Below are positions 1 through 6,899 of a stretch of DNA of 11,490 nucleotides, piece by piece (the first letter of the stretch is position 1; each line of letters starts with the position of its first letter). This DNA comes from an uncultured Collinsella sp. (lineage in GTDB: Bacteria > Actinomycetota > Coriobacteriia > Coriobacteriales > Coriobacteriaceae), in assembly GCA_900546085.1 (NCBI GenBank), contig URBS01000071.1, forward strand, positions 1-11,490, read 5' to 3'. The notes below the pieces were generated by a model that saw only the letters and a list, made by a program, of their open reading frames with translations, did not search any database and had not been told where the DNA came from. Both the position numbers and the translations under genes were made by a program.

Positions 1-2
1 AC

Positions 3-410
3 TTCTGCACCAAGGAGATCGTGGCGAGCGACATATCGACCACGCCCGACATGGCACAGCAGGTGAGGATGCTCGACGAGCTGCTGTCCAAGATCCCCGA
101 GGGCGCCGCCCCGACCATGCACTCGGACCGGGGCTGGCAGTACCAGCACGCCTCATACACATCTAGGCTCGAGGCCGCCGGCATCGTCCAGAGCATGTCC
201 AGGAAGGCGAACTGCATCGACAACGCCGCCACCGAGCAGCTCTTCGGCCACGTCAAGGACGAGTTCTACCGGGGCCGCGAGTGGAAGACGTTCGAGGATT
301 TCAAACGCGACCTGGAGGAATATATAGTCCACTGGAACACGCGCCGGAGGCAGGTAAGATTGAAGGGCCTGACCCCGGAGGAGTTCCGGAATCAGGCCCT
401 CGCGGCCTAG
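3..410 (+). CDS. IS3-family transposase (OrfB), C-terminal part, cut by the window edge
   Basis: This is the C-terminal part of a DDE integrase-type transposase (rve domain) that cuts and joins the ends of its insertion sequence. The frame is open to the left edge, so the N-terminus and the first catalytic Asp lie outside the window. Two catalytic residues are visible: the Asp of HSDRGWQY and the Glu of NAATEQLFGHVKDEF, with 35 residues between them, the classical D-35-E spacing of the IS3 family. The C-terminus WNTRRRQVRLKGLTPEEFR is typical of IS150-like members. Nothing in the visible part is broken. Whether the whole element is intact cannot be judged here. Family call is confident; subgroup is inference. 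Confidence 0.93.
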   Translation, partial: FCTKEIVASDISTTPDMAQQVRMLDELLSKIPEGAAPTMHSDRGWQYQHASYTSRLEAAGIVQSMSRKANCIDNAATEQLFGHVKDEFYRGREWKTFEDFKRDLEEYIVHWNTRRRQVRLKGLTPEEFRNQALAA

Positions 411-448
411 TCGCTATTTAGGGCGTCCAAGATTTGGGACGCAGTTCA
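411..448 (+). repeat. Probable right end (terminal inverted repeat) of the IS3-type element
   Basis: Immediately after the transposase stop, the sequence ends in GGACGCAGTTCA. Its complement reads TGAACTGCGTCC, a TG...CA-type IS tip as in many IS3-family elements. It also contains the imperfect palindrome GTCCAAGATTTGGGAC at 425-440. The exact tip (about 448) and any target-site duplication cannot be confirmed without the left end. Confidence 0.55.
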
Positions 449-511
449 ATTTGATCGGACGGGCTTCTTGATGGGTATCATGGTTGGACGATCATTAGGA
501 GGTTTCTCTAC

Positions 512-1279
512 ATGGAATTGTTTGAGCCGATTCTTCATTTCTTTGCACAACGATGGGTCCACAACATCATCTGGGCAGGTATCTTGGCCATCGGCACCGC
601 CGTTGCCGCCAAGGTCGCGTCCAAGACCCTGTACCACCTGCTCAACCGCGACGATAACCCACTCCCTTCATCAAGCATCTTCGTCAACATCGCGCGCGCC
701 GTCATTTGGATGATCGGCGGCAGCTTTATCCTCGACAACTGCTTTGGCATTAATGCAAACGCCCTCGTCGCCGCTCTTGGCGTCGGCGGCATCGCCATCT
801 CGCTCGGCTTTCAGGACACGCTGTCAAACCTTATCGGTGGCATGCAGGTGACCTTTATGGGCATCATCAAACCCGGCGACAATATCGAGGTCGGCGGCGT
901 GACGGGCGTGGTCCAAGATATCACCTGGCGCCATACGACCATCGAGGACGCCTGCGGGCAGACCATCATCGTCCCCAACTCAAATATCTCCAAGAACACG
1001 CTCGTGCACCTCATGCCCTTTGGGCGCGTTGCCGTGCCCGTTGCCGTAAAGGACACGTCCAAGTGGGCCTCGTTGGACGCGCTGGCAGATGAGCTTACCG
1101 ACGCCACCAAGGCCGCGGTGCTTCCCATCTCTGGCTTTGACAAGGAGCCATACGTGCTCTTTAGCGAGATCGGCGACTTTGGCGTCAAGGGCAAAATCAT
1201 CTTTATCGTCAGCGACGACAGCACCACTTTCACGGCAGCCGACGCTTGCATCCGCGCCATCGCCCCCATCATCGCCTAA
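512..1279 (+). CDS. Small MscS-family mechanosensitive ion channel
   Basis: A 255-residue MscS-type channel protein, expected to open under membrane tension and release solutes during hypo-osmotic shock. Three hydrophobic segments are visible at about residues 17-36, 57-76 and 83-113. The third is the Gly/Ala-rich pore helix (ALVAALGVGGIAISLGFQ) running into the conserved SNLIGGM stretch. The beta domain follows (IKPGDNIEVGGVTGVV, then TIIVPNSNISKNT), the most conserved signature of the family. The rest is a short alpha/beta vestibule domain. Length is near that of minimal MscS proteins. The start is fixed by AGGAGG at 497-502, nine bases before ATG. The gene sits just inside the IS right end, so its promoter may be affected by the insertion; only a weak TTGATC / TATCAT pair (19-bp spacer, 451-481) is visible. 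The stop codon overlaps a palindromic repeat. Confidence 0.93.
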   Translation: MELFEPILHFFAQRWVHNIIWAGILAIGTAVAAKVASKTLYHLLNRDDNPLPSSSIFVNIARAVIWMIGGSFILDNCFGINANALVAALGVGGIAISLGFQDTLSNLIGGMQVTFMGIIKPGDNIEVGGVTGVVQDITWRHTTIEDACGQTIIVPNSNISKNTLVHLMPFGRVAVPVAVKDTSKWASLDALADELTDATKAAVLPISGFDKEPYVLFSEIGDFGVKGKIIFIVSDDSTTFTAADACIRAIAPIIA

Positions 1280-1316
1280 AACCACCGCAAAGGGGACAGG
1301 CACCTTTGTGGTGGTT
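1278..1316 (+). repeat. REP-like palindromic repeat, copy 1
   Basis: A 39-bp hairpin with arms AAACCACCGC and GTGGTGGTTT around AAAGGGGACAGGCACCTTT. It begins inside the TAA stop codon of the channel gene. The same palindrome recurs at 4006, 6020 and 7728. Position directly after a stop suggests it serves as a transcript end or RNA-stabilising hairpin, but no strong T-tract follows. The arms have one mismatch (GC versus the AC of other copies). Confidence 0.85.
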
Positions 1317-1373
1317 TCGCATCGTGGTACCATGGTTCATATCGTTGTTTAAACGACTAAGGGAGTAGACCCC

Positions 1374-3290
1374 ATGGAAGAGGCCTATCGTCAAGCACGC
1401 AAGCGCGGCGAGCAGGGACGCCGTCGCGCCATCAGCCAAAGCGAGCACCCGTACCTTACGGACCTCGATAGCCTCGTTGCCCAGCTCCCCTTAGGTCAGC
1501 GAGAGAGCGTCGGCCTAAGGGACATTCCGCTCGAAATGGTCGTCGGCACGGTTACCAAGGGCCGTCAGTCTGCCTTTTCGTGCAACTTTATGCCCCTGTT
1601 GCCATTTAGCACCGAGTTCGCCCGCAAGTGGTCCAACCTCTATGACATCCAGGTGACCGAGGGCTATCGCGACCCCATCATCGTCACCGAGTTCATGCAT
1701 CGGTTCTACGTCCAGGAGGGCAACAAGCGCGTCAGCGTCCTCAAATTCCTGGACGCCCCGACGGTTTCGGCCAAGGTCACCCGCCTCTACCCCGGCACAT
1801 GGGATTCCGTCGAAAGTCGCCTGTACGGCGAGTTCTGCGCGTTTTGGCGCGTCTGCCCCCTATACGAGATCGAGTTCTCGCGCGAGGGAAGCTACGAGAC
1901 GCTCGCCAAGATGCTCGGCCAGGACCTTATCGAAAAATGGCCGCAGAAAAAGGTCGACTACCTGCGCCACACCTTCCTACTCTTTAAGCGCGCCTACCTT
2001 CGCGCCGGCGGCGACCACCTGGACATTACGCCCGCCGACGCCATGCTCGTCTACCTCAATGTGTACAACCAGGACCGCCTGCTGGATACGCCGACGGATA
2101 TCGTCGTAAACCGCCTGTGTAAGATTTGGCGCGAGCTGGTCATTGCCGGCAAAAATAACGAAGACAAGGTCGATCTTGTCGAAGCACCGAGCGTCGATGA
2201 GGAAGAGTCGCCCGCTAAGTCCACCTCCGGCGTGCTCAACTTCTTTATGGGCAAGACCGTCTATTCGGCGGCCAACCCCCTACGCATCGCCTTTATCCAT
2301 GAGTTCCCCTGTTCGACGTCGAGCTGGGACAGCCTGCACGATCAAGGGCGCCAGTATCTCGATGAGCACTTTGGCGGTATCGTGCGCACCGAGGCGTTTG
2401 AGGACTGCCACGATCCGGACGTGTTCTACGCCGCCGTGGAAACGGCTGTCAAACATGGAGACAACGTCATCTTCTCGACCTCGCATCGCCTGATGGAATA
2501 CACGCTCAGGGCAGCCGTTGAGTATCCCCAGGTTCGGTTCCTCAACTGCTCCATCGGCCTTCCCCACCAAAGCGTGCGCTCGTATTTTGGAAAGATGTAC
2601 GAGGCAAAGTTTCTGCTGGGCGCCCTTGCGGCCAGCATGGCGGACAACCATCGCATTGGCTACCACGCGTCGGTCTTTGCGTCGGGCGCGCTTAGCGAGA
2701 TCAACGCCTTTGCCATCGGCGCCTCGCTGCTCGACCCCCGCGCGCAAATTATCCTGACCTGGGGCGATGTGCCCGCCGGAGGCCTTTCCGAGGCCATGTG
2801 CCGCGAGGGCGTGAGCGTCATGACCGGCGCTGACATGTCAAAGTCGCTCGAAGACCCTACGGCCTACGGACTTCACCGCCTGGTCGATGGCAAGGTCGCC
2901 GGCATCGCCATGCCGGTATGGAACTGGGGCCGATACTACGAGCTTATCGTGCGAAGTCTGCTGCACGGCACCTGGGATGAGACCAGTGACGACAGCCAGG
3001 TTCGCGCCGTCAACTACTGGTATGGCATGAGCTCGGGCGTTATCGACATCCGTTATGCTCCGGGCCTGCCCTACCAGACGCGCAAGCTTGTTCAGCTCCT
3101 CCGCAATGGCATCGTCGAGGGCTCCATCAATCCATTTGGCGGCGAGCTCCATAGCCAAGACGGCGTGGTGCAGATCGAGGGCTTTCCCCCGCTGCCGAGC
3201 ACGCAAATCGTCGAGATGGACTGGCTGGCCGACAACGTGGTGGGCACCATTCCGCAACTCGACGATGAGCCGAAGGTCCGCGCCCTATGA
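1374..3290 (+). CDS. Cytoplasmic BMP-domain protein with N-terminal ParB/sulfiredoxin-like region
   Basis: A 638-residue protein of two main parts. Residues about 50-140 resemble the ParB/Srx fold, with FYVQEGNKRVSVLKFL (GNKR at 116-119) in the place of the ParB box-II GxRR motif. A helical region (about 170-260) and an acidic linker (about 262-285) follow. From about residue 302 the sequence is a BMP/PnrA-type (Med-like) periplasmic-binding fold: RIAFIHEF, EAKFLLGALAASM, HRIGYHAS and FAIGASLLDP match the family layout. BMP proteins usually bind nucleosides as transporter lipoproteins. This one has no signal peptide or lipobox and no transporter genes beside it, so an intracellular sensor or regulator is more likely (inference). 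AAGGGA at 1359-1364 lies nine bases before the ATG. It overlaps the following phosphoesterase gene by 4 bp (ATGA), implying translational coupling. Substrate and role are unknown. Confidence 0.85.
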   Translation: MEEAYRQARKRGEQGRRRAISQSEHPYLTDLDSLVAQLPLGQRESVGLRDIPLEMVVGTVTKGRQSAFSCNFMPLLPFSTEFARKWSNLYDIQVTEGYRDPIIVTEFMHRFYVQEGNKRVSVLKFLDAPTVSAKVTRLYPGTWDSVESRLYGEFCAFWRVCPLYEIEFSREGSYETLAKMLGQDLIEKWPQKKVDYLRHTFLLFKRAYLRAGGDHLDITPADAMLVYLNVYNQDRLLDTPTDIVVNRLCKIWRELVIAGKNNEDKVDLVEAPSVDEEESPAKSTSGVLNFFMGKTVYSAANPLRIAFIHEFPCSTSSWDSLHDQGRQYLDEHFGGIVRTEAFEDCHDPDVFYAAVETAVKHGDNVIFSTSHRLMEYTLRAAVEYPQVRFLNCSIGLPHQSVRSYFGKMYEAKFLLGALAASMADNHRIGYHASVFASGALSEINAFAIGASLLDPRAQIILTWGDVPAGGLSEAMCREGVSVMTGADMSKSLEDPTAYGLHRLVDGKVAGIAMPVWNWGRYYELIVRSLLHGTWDETSDDSQVRAVNYWYGMSSGVIDIRYAPGLPYQTRKLVQLLRNGIVEGSINPFGGELHSQDGVVQIEGFPPLPSTQIVEMDWLADNVVGTIPQLDDEPKVRAL

Positions 3291-3997
3291 AAATCCTTGC
3301 CATAGCCGATACCGAAGAACGATGCCTATGGGAGTGCTTTCGCAAGGAGCGCTTTGAGGGTATCGATTTGATTTTATCCGCAGGAGATCTGGACCCGGAT
3401 TATCTTGAGTTTTTGGTCACGGTCATCAACAAACCGCTCATCTACGTGCGTGGCAATCACGATGACCGCTATGCGCGTCATGCACCGGGCGGATGTATCT
3501 GCGTGGAAGACAGCGTGTACACGTACCGAGGGATTCGCATTGCGGGCCTTGGCGGGTCCATGCGTTATCGCGACGGCGCCAACATGTACACCGAACGCGA
3601 GATGTCCAAGCGCATGCGTAAGCTGTCGCGTAAGGTTAGGATGGTCGGCGGGTGCGACATTCTGCTTACCCATGCACCCGCCGCCGGTATGGGTGATCTG
3701 GATGATCTGCCGCATCGAGGGTTTGAGTGCTTTAACACGGCGCTTGAGTCCTGGGGGGCCGACTACATGGTGCATGGGCATGTACACCAAAGCTACGGTT
3801 ACGCTTTTCAGCGCGAGCGGCAGCATGTGTGTGGAACGACGATCATCAACGCCTGCGGCTATACGCAGTTTGAGCTCGACCAGACGCGCTACCCCATCCG
3901 TGGCTGGCAGGCAGCCTGGCTCAACTCGCAAACCATGCGCCGCGAGCTCAAACGCCACGAAGCAATCGAGTCTTCAACCGCCAGAACCCCCTGGTAA
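3287..3997 (+). CDS. Metallophosphoesterase family protein with variant first metal motif
   Basis: A 236-residue calcineurin-like phosphoesterase, translationally coupled (ATGA) to the BMP-domain gene. Visible motifs in order: D8-T9-E10 where the usual DxH stands, GD at 33-34, GNHD at 56-59, H129 in LLTHAP, and GHVH at 164-167. All dinuclear-metal motifs are present except that the first-site His is replaced by Glu, which could change metal preference. The rest of the core is intact, so an active enzyme remains plausible. Family members hydrolyse phosphomono- or phosphodiesters, including nucleotides; the substrate here cannot be read from sequence. Pairing with a nucleoside-binding-like protein suggests a shared nucleotide-related role (inference). 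The gene ends nine bases before repeat copy 2, which may form its transcript end. Confidence 0.9.
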   Translation: MKILAIADTEERCLWECFRKERFEGIDLILSAGDLDPDYLEFLVTVINKPLIYVRGNHDDRYARHAPGGCICVEDSVYTYRGIRIAGLGGSMRYRDGANMYTEREMSKRMRKLSRKVRMVGGCDILLTHAPAAGMGDLDDLPHRGFECFNTALESWGADYMVHGHVHQSYGYAFQRERQHVCGTTIINACGYTQFELDQTRYPIRGWQAAWLNSQTMRRELKRHEAIESSTARTPW

Positions 3998-4005
3998 CTG
4001 CCAAC

Positions 4006-4064
4006 AACCACCACGAAGGGGATAGGCACCTTTATGGTGGTTTTGCTGACTCGTCCGACCTGTC
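4006..4064 (+). repeat. REP-like palindromic repeat, copy 2, with shared right flank
   Basis: Arms AACCACCAC and GTGGTGGTT-like (here ATGGTGGTT) enclose GAAGGGGATAGGCACCTTT. The following bases, TTTGCTGACTCGTCCGACC and onward to 4064, are identical to the flank of copy 3 at about 6058-6081, so the duplicated unit is longer than the palindrome. It lies just after the phosphoesterase stop. Confidence 0.85.
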
Positions 4065-4111
4065 CATCACGGTGCTTGTGTAATTAACGAGAACACTCAT
4101 TGTTTTGTAAG

Positions 4112-4138
4112 GACGGCGCTCACGTGCCGTCTTTTTTT
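4112..4138 (+). terminator. Rho-independent terminator
   Basis: Stem GACGGC / GCCGTC with loop GCTCACGT, followed directly by seven Ts at 4132-4138. It ends transcription from the BMP/phosphoesterase operon and insulates the sigma-factor operon. Confidence 0.88.
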
Positions 4139-4229
4139 GTCAACTTATGCAGTCTCGACCGTGTTGTATGTAGAGGGACCTCGCGAGACGCCTTCCCTAT
4201 ATCCACCATGACCAATTGGAGGTGACACT

Positions 4230-4790
4230 ATGCCTGCACGCCGTAACCGCAATAGCACGCTCCGATGCGATGCCGATCAGATCGAGCGGGAAGCAAAGCG
4301 CTTGGTCGACACGTATTCCGACCTCATCCTTCGATTGTGCTATTCGGCCCTTGGATCCGCTGACGACGCTCAAGACATCTGCCAGGACACGCTGATCAAG
4401 ATTCTCCAACGCACTCAACCGTTCGACTCGCTCGAACACGAACGTGCTTGGGTGATCCGAGTCGCACTGAACGCATGTCGCGATATCGGCCGTACGCACG
4501 CGAATCACCCGGTTGTCGACCTCGATTCGCTCCCCGATTTCTGCGCACCCGTAACACATACCGAGCAAGAATTCGCGCAACGCGACTGCGCCATTCTTTC
4601 CGCTGTCACGGCCCTGCCTCAAGCACAGCGCATCGCCATCTTTTTGCACTACTACGCAGGCATAAGCATCAGGGAAATCGCAGACGCCGTTCACGCGACG
4701 CCAGCTGCAACCGCCCAGCACCTTAGCCGCGGACGTGCGTCACTTCGGCTTTCCTTGAAAGGAGACCACAATGACTACGAATTCGAATGA
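4230..4790 (+). CDS. ECF-type RNA polymerase sigma factor
   Basis: A 186-residue sigma-70-family protein of ECF architecture. Sigma region 2 spans about residues 22-90 (SADDAQDICQDTLIKIL for core binding and -10 recognition). Region 4 spans about 121-175 (ALPQAQRIAIFLHYYAGIS then IREIADAVHATPAATAQHL, the -35-reading helix-turn-helix). No region 1.1 or 3 is present. TGGAGG at 4217-4222 is seven bases before ATG. The last 20 bases overlap the start of the DUF4179 gene, the usual layout for a sigma and its anti-sigma. ECF operons are often autoregulated, but I do not see a convincing promoter in 4139-4216. The signal it responds to is unknown. Confidence 0.92.
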   Translation: MPARRNRNSTLRCDADQIEREAKRLVDTYSDLILRLCYSALGSADDAQDICQDTLIKILQRTQPFDSLEHERAWVIRVALNACRDIGRTHANHPVVDLDSLPDFCAPVTHTEQEFAQRDCAILSAVTALPQAQRIAIFLHYYAGISIREIADAVHATPAATAQHLSRGRASLRLSLKGDHNDYEFE

Positions 4791-5901
4791 CTATCGCCAC
4801 GCCCTGGAGCACATTTCGTTTACCGATAATGCGAAGCAGCACATGGCAAACTCGATTGCTCAGTCCGTCGCCTCGAGCGATGCGGCGACCGCTCAAAGCA
4901 ACTTTAATGGCACGCGACGCAAGCCGCGCATCGCCCGCCATCCCGTAAGAACAGTCGCTCGCATTGCCGCTGTAACGGCAGTCCTCGCTATCGTCATTGG
5001 AGGCGCTGGCACGGCTATGGCAACAGGCGTCCTGCCGCTTCCTTCTGACATGCTTTCCGACATCTTTGACGGACCTGCTTCTCAAACCGAGATCATCGAC
5101 CGTATTGGCCGGCCCGTCGGTGCTAGCTGCTCCAACAACGGAGTCACCGTGACCGCCGACGCCATCATGGGCGACAAGGATATGGTTACCATCGCCTATA
5201 CGCTTACGTTCGACGATCCCGCTGCCCTGAAAAAGCTTTCCGAGCCGGGCGAGAACGGAACTATCGCCGGAAGTGTCGATGGAAACGTATACGTTGATGG
5301 CGAGCATGGCGGCCAAGGCCAATCATGGCTCATTGACAAGAACCCCAATGACTCCAGCATTCAATACTTTGCACAGTTCAGCGTTGAATCACCCGGCCTT
5401 ATGGGCAGGACCGTCCGCACGCATATCAACTCTCTCGTTGTGCCACGTGCTGGCAAAGAGCTTCCCGAGTATAAGAAAATACTTACGGGCCCATGGGATC
5501 TTAAGTTCCAGCTGAATTACGAAGATACATCCGTTACGATTCCCGCGCCCAAATCGGTCAACTTTAACGGCACCAAGGCGACGATTCAAGAGGCCACCGT
5601 ATCCTGCGTTGGCGTTTCAGTCCGCTACAACATAGATCGTTCCATCGAACACGACAACAACAGCGGCAAGATGTCTCAAAACATGGAGGAGTCTATGGAT
5701 GCCGTTGGCAACATACCCCTCATCGTGACGTTCAAAGACGGTCATGTTGAGGACGCAACCAGCCACAGCGGCTATTTCGCAAATAAACTGGATAACGGCA
5801 CCACTGATGTCCACAAGACCTGGCCGTTCTCGCAAGTTTGTGACACAGACAAGATTGCAAGCGTACAAATTGGCGATACGGTCATTCCCATGAATTCGTA
5901 A
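4771..5901 (+). CDS. DUF4179-type membrane protein, probable anti-sigma factor
   Basis: A 376-residue protein with a roughly 60-residue N-terminal cytoplasmic segment, one membrane helix at about residues 63-86 (ARIAAVTAVLAIVIGGAG), and a large extracytoplasmic part. The part after the helix (DIIDRIGR-like start, TVTADAIMGDKDMVTIAYTL) matches DUF4179 proteins that accompany ECF sigma factors in Firmicutes and Coriobacteriia. The expected role is to hold the sigma factor at the membrane until a signal arrives; no classical zinc-binding HxxxCxxC anti-sigma motif is seen, so the mechanism is not evident. The start overlaps the sigma gene by 20 bp and has AAAGGAG at 4758-4764. Anti-sigma role rests on context and family, not on a binding motif. 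Confidence 0.85.
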   Translation: MTTNSNDYRHALEHISFTDNAKQHMANSIAQSVASSDAATAQSNFNGTRRKPRIARHPVRTVARIAAVTAVLAIVIGGAGTAMATGVLPLPSDMLSDIFDGPASQTEIIDRIGRPVGASCSNNGVTVTADAIMGDKDMVTIAYTLTFDDPAALKKLSEPGENGTIAGSVDGNVYVDGEHGGQGQSWLIDKNPNDSSIQYFAQFSVESPGLMGRTVRTHINSLVVPRAGKELPEYKKILTGPWDLKFQLNYEDTSVTIPAPKSVNFNGTKATIQEATVSCVGVSVRYNIDRSIEHDNNSGKMSQNMEESMDAVGNIPLIVTFKDGHVEDATSHSGYFANKLDNGTTDVHKTWPFSQVCDTDKIASVQIGDTVIPMNS

Positions 5902-6016
5902 CGCTACGCGGCTCGTATATGCACCCGGTTCCGCGCTTCGCGTCTAAAGATGCGCTGTCATCGAGCAGCGTGAGCGCAAGGCCGCCCGTATGGTCGGCTG
6001 GGAACACCTCGTTGCG
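5882..6016 (-). other. Possible remnant of an unidentified gene in the spacer
   Basis: The minus strand is open for 44 codons and reads like protein (for example NEVFPADHTGGLALTLLDDS), with G-rich first and GC-rich third codon positions. It starts at a stop beside repeat copy 3 and ends inside the DUF4179 stop region. No start codon with a ribosome site is seen and I do not recognise the family. A plus-strand frame over the same bases (IEQRERKAARMVGWEHLVAL) is also protein-like, so the strand is uncertain. It may be debris of a gene removed when the repeats expanded. Confidence 0.2.
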
Positions 6017-6019
6017 CTA

Positions 6020-6081
6020 AAAACCACCACGAAGGGGACCGGCACCTTTGTGGTGGTTTTGCTGACTCGTCCGACCTGTCC
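6020..6081 (+). repeat. REP-like palindromic repeat, copy 3, with shared right flank
   Basis: An 11-bp perfect arm pair, AAAACCACCAC (6020-6030) and GTGGTGGTTTT (6050-6060), encloses GAAGGGGACCGGCACCTTT. The flank GCTGACTCGTCCGACC from 6061 matches copy 2 to about 6081. This and the next two hairpins fill the 351-bp spacer 5902-6252, which otherwise shows no clear gene. Confidence 0.88.
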
Positions 6082-6090
6082 CAACGGTTT

Positions 6091-6147
6091 GTCTCAATCT
6101 GTAACAGGTAGGGCCCAAATAATCGGTTAGCTGTTACAGATCGAGAC
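6091..6147. repeat. Long-stem inverted repeat A (TCTCAATCTGTAACA family)
   Basis: GTCTCAATCTGTAACAG (6091-6107) pairs with CTGTTACAGATCGAGAC (6131-6147), 17 bp with a single mismatch, around a 23-base loop. The same stem recurs 23 bp further on as repeat B. The 5' part of the loop, GTAGG, is shared with B. Confidence 0.85.
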
Positions 6148-6170
6148 AGACCACGGATGCTCAGCCGAAA

Positions 6171-6227
6171 ATCTCAATCTGTAACAGGTAGGAACGATTT
6201 TGCCCCTTAGATGTTACAGATTGAGAT
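6171..6227. repeat. Long-stem inverted repeat B (TCTCAATCTGTAACA family)
   Basis: ATCTCAATCTGTAACA (6171-6186) pairs perfectly over 16 bp with TGTTACAGATTGAGAT (6212-6227), with a 25-base loop. It lies 25 bp beyond the 3' end of the leuB fragment. No T-tract follows on either strand, so an ordinary terminator is unlikely. A tandem mobile palindrome or a protein binding site are the alternatives. Confidence 0.85.
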
Positions 6228-6252
6228 ATTTGACAGCTTGAATCGGCATCGC

Positions 6253-6899
6253 CTACAGCGCGGCGACGACCTTGTCGCCCATCGTCGTGGCGCCGAGGAT
6301 CTTATCTGCCGGGGTGTTGACATCGGCGATGTCACGGGTGCGCCAGCCCTCGTCGAGCACGCGCGCCACGGCGCTCTCGATCCACGCGGCTTGCTCGCCC
6401 ATGTCGAGCGCGTAGGTCAGCAGCATCGCCACCGACAAGATTTGAGCCAGCGGATTGGCCACGCCGAGCCCCGCGATGTCAGGAGCGCTGCCAGCGCTCG
6501 GCCCAAACAGCGATACGCCATCATCCAGCGAGGCAGAGGCAAGCATACCGAGCGATCCGGTAATCTGAGCCGCCTCATCGGACAGGATGTCGCCGAACAT
6601 GTTCTCCGTCACCACGACGTCAAAGTCTGCCGGTCGACTGATGAGCTGCATGGCGGCGTTGTCGACGAGCAGGTCCTCAAGCTCCACGTCGGAGTACTCC
6701 TCGTCTTGCACGCGATGCACGATCTCGCGCCACATGCGGCTCGTCTCCAGCACGTTGCGCTTATCAACGCTCGTCACCTTGCCGCGACGTTTGCGCGCCG
6801 CCTCAAATGCCTGGCGCGCAATGCGCTCAATCTCGTACTCGCGATACTCCATCACGTCGACCGCACGCTGACCGGCCGCACCCGCAGCGCCCGCGCAGG
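6253..6899 (-). pseudogene. leuB: 3-isopropylmalate dehydrogenase, C-terminal fragment
   Basis: About 210 residues of LeuB remain, from VDVMEYREYEIERIARQAF to the natural end at the TAG stop. LeuB oxidises and decarboxylates 3-isopropylmalate in leucine synthesis. Conserved parts are visible: KVTSVDKRNVLE, VDNAAMQL, VVTENMFGDILSDEAAQ, and GSAPDIAGLGVANPLAQIL of the NAD-binding segment. The N-terminal third (roughly 150 of about 355 residues) is missing. The sequence upstream of about 6899 is leuA, out of frame, so no functional LeuB can be made. A TTG in this frame at 6918 lies inside leuA sequence and is not a credible start. The Glu usually preceding P-x-x-GSAPDIAG is Gly here. The exact junction lies in a GC-rich stretch at about 6885-6900. 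Confidence 0.9.

Noticed and set aside
1341..1359. Palindrome around GTTTAAAC as an operator for the BMP gene
   Set aside because: The symmetric core is short and partly explained by chance; no second site or promoter boxes support it.
1374..3290. Transporter lipoprotein of a nucleoside ABC system
   Set aside because: There is no signal peptide or lipobox, the protein has a long extra N-terminal domain, and no permease or ATPase gene lies beside it.
6091..6227. CRISPR-like tandem repeats
   Set aside because: Only two units, each an inverted repeat with a large loop; there are no regular direct repeats with unique spacers and no cas genes.
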